Positions 56,159 to 62,502 of a stretch of 62,502 nucleotides of DNA are shown here, one piece after another. Source of the DNA: an uncultured Collinsella sp. (GTDB taxonomy: Bacteria > Actinomycetota > Coriobacteriia > Coriobacteriales > Coriobacteriaceae); NCBI GenBank assembly GCA_900546455.1, contig URCS01000002.1, positions 1 to 62,502 of the forward strand. The letters run 5' to 3'. The notes under the pieces were generated by a model. It was not told where the DNA came from and did not search any database. It saw only the letters and a list, made by a program, of their open reading frames with translations. Numbering within the stretch: position 1 is the stretch's first letter; the number at the start of each line of letters is the position of its first letter. Both the position numbers and the translations under genes were made by a program.

Positions 56159-58323
56159 TACGACCCACCGCCAAAAGCTCCCACCAGCGTGGCAACATCG
56201 ACAGTGAGCGGGATGGAGCCGCCGCCGGGCAGCGGGATCTCCGCAAGCGTGAACACCGCGCCGCTGATGGTGCGCTCGACGTGATATTCCAAGGCCTCGC
56301 AAAGTGCCTTGGGGTCAGTCACGCCCAATGGGATTTTTCGCAGGGTATCTTGAGTTTTGGAGATGCCTGCGATATCGGACCCCGGACTTTTGATGACATT
56401 GGCGGTATCGGTCAGCACCGGTTTTCGCAGACGCAAATCGCACGGTTCGAGTCCCAGCGCCGCCACGGAGGACGAGACGGTGTCACCGAGCCAGGACGCG
56501 ATGGAGCCCAACGCGCCGCTACTCCCTCCCAAGCCACCGATCAGCTGTCCCATAAGCTCGTCGGCCGCACCCTGGATGTCTCCGTACCCCACAAGTAGGC
56601 GACCCCAAACATCCATAACGCCGTCGAGCACGCCGGCAACGCCGCCCGAACGCTCCTCCAGCGTCGAGAAAAACCGCGAGAGAACGTTATTTTGTGCCGT
56701 CGCATCATCGGGCGCGAGCACTGCAGCAGAAATTGCACCACGATCGCCAAGCTCAACTGCCGTGTTAAACGAAGAGTTGAGCTCGTCGGGACTCGTGACA
56801 TCGCCCGAGACCGCAAAGGCGACCACGCCGTTGCGACCGGGCGGGGCGATGCGCGGACGCTCACCGGATAGTTCTTTGATGGCGGTATCGAACGCATTGC
56901 CCGCACGGTCGGCTTCGTCCTCGGTCTGACGCTCGAGCTCAAGCTCCTTGTTACGACAGTCGACGTAGTCCTCCAGGGCGTCTTTAAACTTGTCAAAGTG
57001 ATACTCGAAGCCGTTTTCGATAGAGGTTGAAGGCGCCGCAACAGCACCAAGCGACGAAACGCCAAAATGGCATTTGCTGCATTTATCCTGCCCATCGTAA
57101 TCGGCAACCGAAGCAAATCCGCTCGGCGTTCCTTTCTTATAGTTAGGGCAGGTCGTTCCGTAATGCAGATGCGCCTTGCCATCGTTCACGCTCGTCGGCC
57201 ACACCGCATCGGTATAGAGTTCCGTCGCCCGAACCTCATCAGAGTTGCGCGGCAGCAGCGGAATATAGGAGGAAACCCTGTCTCCGTTCTCGGTTATATA
57301 TGCCCGATCGACCTCCGCGCTCGCATAGGTATAAAACGCCTTACGCGCCGCAGACTCTGCCTTCATCTCGACACTCGAGCCTTGGGGCTTCTCGTTTGCC
57401 AGACGCCGATGGTAGTAGGCCTTCGCACGATCGAGCGCCACTTGCGGTTCCCACGTAACGCTCGAAGCGTAATGCGGATTTTGAACACCGGAGAGATCCG
57501 TTAGGCTTTTCGCACGCTCCCACATACACGAACAGCTGCCGACCGAACCTTTATCCGATCCACCGCAATCCGCTAGCCAGGCGCGCTCTTTGGCCTTCGC
57601 CGTCTCCTCCGATGCTTTTTGTAGCTCCTCGGCCGCGCGCTCCAGATCTTCCGACGCATCTTTAATGGCATCGGTCGAGATTTCGGATCCTTCGAGCGCA
57701 ACGAAATCCGACTCGGATGTCCTGGGCACGGCAAGCGCCGTACCGGTATAGGTCACGCCGTCGGTATCCTGCGCCGATACCGCCTGCATGGCGCGCGCGG
57801 CAACCAGGTACGGCAAGGCGGTCTCGATCTTTTGCAGGCCCTTTGCCGCACTTTTGGCAAACTTGTTACGCGTTTTAATGATCCGGGTTCCCGTATCGAT
57901 GATATCGCTGCCGACAACCTCGGCGCCCGGAATGAGAATGGCAACCAAGCCGGTGCCGATCGTGGCAAACCCCGCCAGGCCCAAACTCAAAATACTCGCA
58001 TCGACCACCGTGGCGGCCGTGTGATAGGACGACACCACGTTGGCGCCCGCCAGTGCACCGCTATCGGCCGCCACCTGGGTGTCTCCGGCGCGCGACATGC
58101 TCCATATCGCCGCGGTCGACGAAAACAGCAGCGTAAGCACCACCAGAATGACAACCGCAGAGGAGAGCGTGGTATAGGCACCGTCTTCGATAAACAAGTC
58201 GATACCGGCACGGCCCATAAAGCCGCCCCGCTTGTGGCGAGTGCCTGGTCGACGGCGGGCCGCAAACCCTTGCGTCACCCGCAGCAGGCAGCGCCTAATC
58301 CCATGCAGCAATCCATGAATCAT
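56158..58323 (-). CDS. TadG-like pilus-associated protein with CxxCH motif
   Basis: The 721-residue protein has a short basic amino terminus and then one helix (about residues 47-70, AVVILVVLTLLFSSTAAIW), followed by ADSGALAGANVV, the 'DxAALAGA' string typical of TadG/Flp-type pilus proteins. A long extracellular part follows. It contains Ala/Glu coiled-coil stretches (about 195-250) and several cysteines: CGGSDKGSVGSCSC (about 252), TTCPNY (about 397) and C415-S-K-C418-H419. The end is Gly-rich. ATG 58323 (MIHGLLHG) has GGAGGGA; earlier codons overlap tadE too far. Genes on both sides overlap it. The cysteine cluster is not usual for TadG and may bind metal or haem, or form disulphides. Confidence 0.8.
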   Translation of the reverse strand: MIHGLLHGIRRCLLRVTQGFAARRRPGTRHKRGGFMGRAGIDLFIEDGAYTTLSSAVVILVVLTLLFSSTAAIWSMSRAGDTQVAADSGALAGANVVSSYHTAATVVDASILSLGLAGFATIGTGLVAILIPGAEVVGSDIIDTGTRIIKTRNKFAKSAAKGLQKIETALPYLVAARAMQAVSAQDTDGVTYTGTALAVPRTSESDFVALEGSEISTDAIKDASEDLERAAEELQKASEETAKAKERAWLADCGGSDKGSVGSCSCMWERAKSLTDLSGVQNPHYASSVTWEPQVALDRAKAYYHRRLANEKPQGSSVEMKAESAARKAFYTYASAEVDRAYITENGDRVSSYIPLLPRNSDEVRATELYTDAVWPTSVNDGKAHLHYGTTCPNYKKGTPSGFASVADYDGQDKCSKCHFGVSSLGAVAAPSTSIENGFEYHFDKFKDALEDYVDCRNKELELERQTEDEADRAGNAFDTAIKELSGERPRIAPPGRNGVVAFAVSGDVTSPDELNSSFNTAVELGDRGAISAAVLAPDDATAQNNVLSRFFSTLEERSGGVAGVLDGVMDVWGRLLVGYGDIQGAADELMGQLIGGLGGSSGALGSIASWLGDTVSSSVAALGLEPCDLRLRKPVLTDTANVIKSPGSDIAGISKTQDTLRKIPLGVTDPKALCEALEYHVERTISGAVFTLAEIPLPGGGSIPLTVDVATLVGAFGGGS

Positions 58324-58807
58324 AATCTCCCTCCAGCCATTCGGGACGCGATCGATACGAGACGTCGACCTTGAGCTCGACATAGCCGCCCTCACCCGCA
58401 CTGCCCATGGCCTGCACAAATGCACCGATCACGGGCAGCGGCTTAACCTCGCCGGCAACAGACACGGACGAAACGCCGCCGGCACCGGCCCGCCCCAACT
58501 CGATATCCCACGACAGCGGCCCGCCGGCATGAAAAATCGAGACGTTGGGCACCGCGGCAAGTCTGCGGCGAGTGAACTCCTTAAGGCCATCGTCGTCCTC
58601 AACCGTCGTCGTGGTCATAAGCCGCGCGGTCTCGGCGGCGGCGGACTCCATGACCGCGCGCGTATAGAGCAGGCACACCGGCTGCAACGCGAGCAAGATA
58701 AGCGTCAAAAACGTCGGCAGCAAAAAGGCGGCCTCGACCGTAGACTGCGCCCGATCCTCGCACGCGATATCAATACAGAGCGATGTCCTTGGCACCCGTC
58801 GCGGCAT
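58295..58807 (-). CDS. tadE: TadE-like pseudopilin
   Basis: The 170-residue protein has a short charged leader and then the TadE-type stretch RAQSTVEAAFLLPTFLTLIL and LALQPVCLLYTRAVMESAAA (residues about 22-60), with the Glu following Thr-Val. An extracellular domain follows. ATG 58807 is the best in-frame start but lacks a clear ribosome site. It overlaps the end of the small pilin-like gene by 38 bp, so coupling may supply initiation. It also overlaps the next gene by 29 bp. TadE-like minor pseudopilins probably prime Flp pilus assembly. Confidence 0.82.
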   Translation of the reverse strand: MPRRVPRTSLCIDIACEDRAQSTVEAAFLLPTFLTLILLALQPVCLLYTRAVMESAAAETARLMTTTTVEDDDGLKEFTRRRLAAVPNVSIFHAGGPLSWDIELGRAGAGGVSSVSVAGEVKPLPVIGAFVQAMGSAGEGGYVELKVDVSYRSRPEWLEGDYDSWIAAWD

Positions 58808-58988
58808 CGATAACCGACGATGGGGCGACGCCATGGGACGCCGCCCGCTCGACCAGCGCCGCCAAGCGCCCATCGGTGCCAGCGCGCCAAAGCCCCGCAA
58901 TCGCCAGCACGATCGATAACAGTGCCACGGTGACGATGGCGTATTCGACGGTCGACTGAGCAGATTCCTCACGCAGGACACCATGCAT
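58770..58988 (-). CDS. Small Flp/TadE-like pilin
   Basis: The 72-residue protein MHGVLREESAQSTVEYAIVT has a prepilin-like leader. The helix begins after Q-S-T-V-E-Y (E at +5 style), then LLSIVLAIAGLWRAG. After the helix comes a short polar tail (VERAASHGVAPSSVIDAATG). It resembles Flp major pilin in size and start but has a longer tail. ATG 58988 has GGAGG at 9 nt. It is the second Flp-like gene of the operon; which of the two is the major pilin is not decided. Confidence 0.78.
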   Translation of the reverse strand: MHGVLREESAQSTVEYAIVTVALLSIVLAIAGLWRAGTDGRLAALVERAASHGVAPSSVIDAATGAKDIALY

Positions 58989-58989
58989 T

Positions 58990-59553
58990 TCACGACCCCT
59001 CCTTTGACTCCGTTGTTTGCGGAACCAGACGCACGGCACGCAGGCGGCACGAGGCATCGCCGGCATCCGCGGCAACCGTCACCATGTCGACCCAGCCTCG
59101 CCCATCGCGCACGATGGCGCCCCATACGTTGCCCTTAATATCGAGATAGCCGCTCAGGGCGAGCTGGGCCGTGGGCACCTCACGGTAGGCGCGCAACAGG
59201 TCTGCCGCCGCCTCGGTCATCGGCCGGTCCTCGGACCATGCGAGTCGAACCGCGATCGCGTTGTCTGCAGACGGCTCCGTCGCGCTGGCGGCCCGCTCGT
59301 CGAGCGCCTGCAAAAAGGTACGAGCCGTGACGGCGGCATTCTGACCGCCCATATCTCCCGCGCCTTCTGCTTGTGACACCGCCGCCGAACCCGATCCCAA
59401 ATCGGCAGTAGCGCCTGGACGCTGCTGCCGCGCAACACCCAGCCCCCAAAGCGTCACCGCTATTGCCACGAGCAAACAGACGAGCACCAGCGGCGAACCA
59501 ACAGGCCGCCTGCCTCCTACAGGCTGTTGATGCCGTCTTTGATCGCATTCCAT
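58990..59553 (-). CDS. Hypothetical membrane-anchored protein of the Tad operon
   Basis: The 187-residue protein has one amino-terminal helix (about 21-38, PLVLVCLLVAIAVTLWGLG), then an Ala/Gly-rich stretch and a soluble extracellular domain (about 75-180; TARTFLQALDERAAS, QLALSGYLDIKGNVWGAI). It has no recognised domain: it is not the SAF-type CpaB and has no lipobox. It overlaps the Flp gene by 37 bp at its start, with a weak ribosome site at ATG 59553, so the true start may be later. Its place between two pilin genes suggests a role in pilus assembly or anchoring. Confidence 0.65.
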   Translation of the reverse strand: MECDQRRHQQPVGGRRPVGSPLVLVCLLVAIAVTLWGLGVARQQRPGATADLGSGSAAVSQAEGAGDMGGQNAAVTARTFLQALDERAASATEPSADNAIAVRLAWSEDRPMTEAAADLLRAYREVPTAQLALSGYLDIKGNVWGAIVRDGRGWVDMVTVAADAGDASCRLRAVRLVPQTTESKEGS

Positions 59554-59750
59554 AGTTCTTCGACTTTGCTCTTAAACGCGACGATGGCGATAATCGCGAT
59601 CACTACGAGCACGCCGACCAAGATGGCGTATTCGGTAGTGCCCTGCGCGTTCTCCTCCCGCAACAGCGCCTTGGCACGCTGGCGAGCGCGGATTGCCCGG
59701 CAAAAAGCCCAGCTCCAAGCCTTGCCCGCAATGTCGGTCATCGTGTTCAT
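59517..59750 (-). CDS. flp: Flp-type (type IVb) pilin
   Basis: The 77-residue protein has a basic leader (about 33 residues) ending ENAQG, then TTEYAILVGVLVVIAIIAIV and a short tail. The G|TTEYA cut site with Glu at +3/Tyr at +4 fits the Flp subfamily processed by TadV/CpaA-type peptidases (no such gene in the window). This is the likely major pilin: short tail, strong ribosome site (GGAGG, 5 nt, ATG 59750), directly after the tadABC block. Flp pili mediate adherence and biofilm formation. Confidence 0.9.
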   Translation of the reverse strand: MNTMTDIAGKAWSWAFCRAIRARQRAKALLREENAQGTTEYAILVGVLVVIAIIAIVAFKSKVEELWNAIKDGINSL

Positions 59751-59760
59751 GTATTCCTCC

Positions 59761-60402
59761 CTACATCATCCCGCCTGCTCCCAGCAGCGGGCCCAATATG
59801 GACAGAAGCAACGCCGGCAAGATGAGCGTGCCGGTGGGAATCAGCAACTTGACCGGTGCGCGCTCGATCTCGCGCTCGACTGCGGCGCGATGGGCCGCAC
59901 GGATCTCGCGACTTTGAGCAGCCAGCGTCTCGGCCAGCGGAGCGCCCAGGGCGAGCGCCTGCCCCACCGTGATGGCAAAGGTCTCGAGCGCCCTCACGTC
60001 CAAATCACGCGCGGCAGCCAACAGCTCGGCCTCGCGCGTCCCCACGCCCACCTGCCACGCCATGCAGGCTCGCTCAAGACGGACGGCCAGCACCGACCGA
60101 CGGTTGGCGCAGAAAATCTCGAGCGCCGCGTCAAACGAAAGGCCGGCAGAAAGCCCCAGGCGCACCACGTCGATCATCTCGGACACCTCACCGAGCGACA
60201 TCCGCGCCGGGCCGCCCGCCCCAATCGCGCCCTTCATTCGCGCGGTCAGGGCATCAATCACCGAGCAGCCCGCAGCAATGACCAGTACCGCCTCACGCTT
60301 GCACGTCTCTGCAATCTTGCGGGCATCCGCACGCTCCAAACCTGTCGCGGCAAATACGCTCAGGGCACACAGACAAGCCGCGACCCCGACCAGAGCGCTC
60401 AT
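59761..60402 (-). CDS. tadC: TadC, pilus inner-membrane platform protein
   Basis: The 213-residue GspF/T2SSF-family protein has a first helix at the start, a soluble helical bundle (GEVSEMIDVVRLGLSAGLSF, about 70-90; ETFAITVGQALALGAPLAE, about 138) and a final pair of helices (LLIPTGTLILPALLLSILGP). It is shorter than many TadC (about 300), lacking part of the amino-terminal region. ATG 60402 overlaps the tadB stop (ATGA), so it is coupled to it. Together with TadB it forms the membrane base driven by TadA. Confidence 0.88.
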   Translation of the reverse strand: MSALVGVAACLCALSVFAATGLERADARKIAETCKREAVLVIAAGCSVIDALTARMKGAIGAGGPARMSLGEVSEMIDVVRLGLSAGLSFDAALEIFCANRRSVLAVRLERACMAWQVGVGTREAELLAAARDLDVRALETFAITVGQALALGAPLAETLAAQSREIRAAHRAAVEREIERAPVKLLIPTGTLILPALLLSILGPLLGAGGMM

Positions 60403-61325
60403 AACTCCACCCGCATAATGCGCCGGATAACTACCAGGGCAACGACGTTGAGGGCAAGCCCCAGCACCACGGCGCCCGCACCAGCCGGCGTCGCAAGACC
60501 GCGGCGAAAGTCTGCCGAAAGCAAAGCCAGCACCGCGCACATGCCCGCCGGCATCGCCGCGACCATGTGTGCCGACATACGCGCCTGTGACGTCTTAACG
60601 TCCAGACGGCGTTTGAGCTCAATGCGCTCACCCACCATGCTCGACGCCTCGGACAGCAAGCCGGCAAGCGGAGCCCCGGTACGTTGCGATACTTTGAGCG
60701 CCAAGGTGACAAGCGAAAGGCCGGGGGCATCGATGCGAACGAGTAGGTCATCGAGTGCGTCGGTCGCCGAGATACCGCAATCGATTGCCGCCGCCACCCG
60801 CAAAAACTCGGTATGCACCGGCTCTTGCGCATGGGCGCCCACAAAGCGCATGCCCTGTGCCAGCGAATGCCCCGAGGCAAGCGACATGGATAACGCCGTG
60901 AATGCCTCGGGCATGGCCTCTTCTACATCATGCTGCTCGCGTCGGCGATCGAAGGTGTCATGCGCGGCACCCACGCCAAACGGCACCACCAGCCCCAAGA
61001 CAAAGCCGATGGGCGACAACGACGCAACGGCCAGCAAAACGCTGCAGATACCGCTCGACAGCAGCAGAAATGCCAGACGAGCCGCGTTATCCTCAATAGC
61101 AAGCCCAAGACGATCTGCGGGGACCAGCGATGCCCACGAGCGGGCAATCTTTGTCAGCAGGTCGTTTTCCGCCAACTCACGGGGCAGCTTCTCCGCCATC
61201 GATTCGAGCGTCTGGCGCGCCAGCTCCGCCGGCGGCATCCGCGGCACACGAGGCTCTGCCCCACACGCCGTCGCGACAGAAAGCCCCGCCAAACCCCCTA
61301 CGACGAGGGGCAGAGCGATCTCCAT
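60399..61325 (-). CDS. tadB: TadB, pilus inner-membrane platform protein
   Basis: The 308-residue protein has helices at about 5-22, 83-125 and 250-300 around a T2SSF cytoplasmic helical domain (about 138-245; MPEAFTALSMSLASGHSLAQ, VSQRTGAPLAGLLSEASSMV). It partners TadC. It starts within the end of tadA (28 bp overlap), ATG 61325, so the three genes are translationally linked. Confidence 0.9.
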   Translation of the reverse strand: MEIALPLVVGGLAGLSVATACGAEPRVPRMPPAELARQTLESMAEKLPRELAENDLLTKIARSWASLVPADRLGLAIEDNAARLAFLLLSSGICSVLLAVASLSPIGFVLGLVVPFGVGAAHDTFDRRREQHDVEEAMPEAFTALSMSLASGHSLAQGMRFVGAHAQEPVHTEFLRVAAAIDCGISATDALDDLLVRIDAPGLSLVTLALKVSQRTGAPLAGLLSEASSMVGERIELKRRLDVKTSQARMSAHMVAAMPAGMCAVLALLSADFRRGLATPAGAGAVVLGLALNVVALVVIRRIMRVEL

Positions 61326-62502
61326 TCGTCCACCTCCTCTTGCGCAAGCGTTCCCGACCGCAAGCCCTCCGCAATAAACGGCGGCTCGCGGTCGAGCGTC
61401 CAGGCGCGTTCGGCGGCATCGAACGTCACGTAGCGTTCGAGCTCGACACCGCCCGACGCGCCGCGGTGAACCCCCGAATATGAGGCCACAAAGCGCCTGC
61501 CATCTGCATGGCGCTCGGACATCACGATGCCGTCGAGTGCCATGGCGATCTGCTCTTCGATAAGCTCACTCGGCAAATCGATGCCGTAACGCGCAAGCAG
61601 CGTCAGGCGAACCACGGTCTCCTGCTCGGTGCCCGCATGGAGCGTGGTGAGCGAGCCGTCGTGGCCCGTGTTCATGGCCTGCAGCATGTCGCAGCACTCG
61701 GCACCGCGCACCTCGCCCACGACGATGCGGTCGGGGCGCATACGCAGAGCATTGGTCACCAGGTCGCGAATCGTCACCGCGCCCTCGCCCTCGATTGACG
61801 CCTCACGCGCCTCCAGACGAACAACGTGTGGGTGATGCGCAAACTTGAGCTCGGCGGAATCCTCGATCGTCACAATGCGCTCGCCGGTGGAAATCTCGCA
61901 CGACAGCGCGTTGAGCAGCGTGGTCTTGCCCGACCCCGTGCCTCCCGCAACCGCCAAGTCCTGCCGCAACGACACCGCGCACGACAGCAGCTGCGCATAC
62001 CAAAGCGGCAGTGACCCCAACCCCACAAGCTCGTCCAACGAACAGATGCGGTCCGAGAACTTACGAATGGTGAGGATTGGCCCGTCGATCGCCACGGGTG
62101 GAATCACTGCGTTGACGCGATAACCCGTCTTGAGGCGGGCGTTGACGATGGGGCTACGCTCGTCGATACGACGGCCGAGCGGCGAGATGATGCGGTCGAT
62201 GAGCACACGGATCTGCTCGTCGTCCTCAAACGCGTGCTCGATGGGATACAAAACGCCACTGCGCTCAAAAAAGGCAGAGCGACAGCCGTTGATCATGATT
62301 TCGGTAACGGTGTCGTCCTCGATGAGCGGCTGCAGCGGTCCCAAGCCCACCACGTCATCTAGGATCTCGTCGATGATGGTCTCACGCTCAGGCGTCGCCA
62401 AGTCGGTCGGCTCTTCCACGTTGAGCGCCGCTTCCACCGCCGGACGCAGCTCAGAGCGGGCAAGGGCAGGGTCGACGTAGGCACTGATGCGCGCCACCTC
62501 GT
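61298..62502 (-). CDS. tadA: TadA/CpaF secretion ATPase, 5' end outside window
   Basis: At least 401 residues of a type II/IV secretion ATPase that powers pilus assembly. The frame is open to the right edge; the GTG at 62497 is probably internal, since family members carry a further amino-terminal domain. Seen here: an amino-terminal domain (LGPLQPLIEDDTVTEIMING), Walker A GGTGSGKTTLLNAL (about residue 185 of the visible part), Asp box TIEDSAELKF, Walker B RMRPDRIVVGEVRGAE and His box MNTGHDGSLTTLHAG. It heads the operon tadA-tadB-tadC-flp-... in this window. tadZ and the prepilin peptidase probably lie beyond the edge. Confidence 0.93.
   Translation of the reverse strand, partial: EVARISAYVDPALARSELRPAVEAALNVEEPTDLATPERETIIDEILDDVVGLGPLQPLIEDDTVTEIMINGCRSAFFERSGVLYPIEHAFEDDEQIRVLIDRIISPLGRRIDERSPIVNARLKTGYRVNAVIPPVAIDGPILTIRKFSDRICSLDELVGLGSLPLWYAQLLSCAVSLRQDLAVAGGTGSGKTTLLNALSCEISTGERIVTIEDSAELKFAHHPHVVRLEAREASIEGEGAVTIRDLVTNALRMRPDRIVVGEVRGAECCDMLQAMNTGHDGSLTTLHAGTEQETVVRLTLLARYGIDLPSELIEEQIAMALDGIVMSERHADGRRFVASYSGVHRGASGGVELERYVTFDAAERAWTLDREPPFIAEGLRSGTLAQEEVDEWRSLCPSS

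Overview
The window is high-GC DNA from a low-complexity genome with compact operons. It most likely comes from a gut Coriobacteriia (Actinomycetota) of the Collinsella type. That is an inference from gene content and protein style: an Ebg-type beta-galactosidase operon, lactate-racemase (lar) genes, tandem YhgE/Pip proteins, a Tad pilus locus, and intergenic DNA packed with palindromes. No 16S rRNA gene is present to settle it. Most genes lie on the minus strand.

Layout. 1-576: left part of an IS3-type insertion sequence. 672-7148: amino-acid permease, then ebgAC-like lactose genes facing a divergent LacI regulator across three near-identical operators. 7155-7356: a palindromic array with an exact 62-bp period. 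7454-10133: aspS and a SerB-type phosphatase. 10247-14866: lactate-racemase genes in two convergent groups (larB-larC-TetR on plus, larA-larD on minus). 15748-20132: ppc and hisS. 20295-23263: an internally deleted MFS gene, an M20 amidohydrolase and an EamA exporter. 23676-31150: two YhgE/Pip proteins and htpG. 31353-33957: a GNAT enzyme and a three-gene tyrosine-phosphoregulatory module (CpsB/CpsD/YveK type). 34153-40852: a Pho-like two-component pair next to a lone pstB, then a VanRS-like pair divergent from a D,D-carboxypeptidase. 40984-46256: tRNA-Ser, an 813-residue protein of unknown function, tRNA-Arg, serS and a previously untracked 57-residue membrane protein. 46413-54601: proC, rlmH, an SPFH protein, tRNA-Leu, tatD, rsmA, metG, rsmI and a GH5-like protein that lacks the usual acid/base residue. 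54765-55156: a second 62-bp array and tRNA-Phe. 55326-62502: a Tad/Flp pilus operon running off the right edge.

The most unusual content is intergenic. (i) Two arrays 47 kb apart share an exact 62-bp period; each unit is a hairpin whose arm sequence differs between units but stays complementary within a unit. (ii) tRNA-Arg and tRNA-Leu each carry a 189/190-bp duplication of the tRNA 3' end plus terminator. The two loci share a GC-rich spacer with a hairpin that has covaried (CGG/CCG to AAA/TTT) and an inverted T-arm copy matching the local tRNA. tRNA-Ser shows a shorter version. (iii) Many gene ends carry nested palindromes: a terminator-like inner stem inside a separate long outer stem, with conserved internal or apical loops but variable stems.

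Gene starts were moved downstream of the longest reading frame where a Shine-Dalgarno sequence, an overlap with a neighbour, or a signal peptide supported it. Long antisense reading frames over aspS, ppc, ebgA and other genes are codon-bias shadows and are left out.
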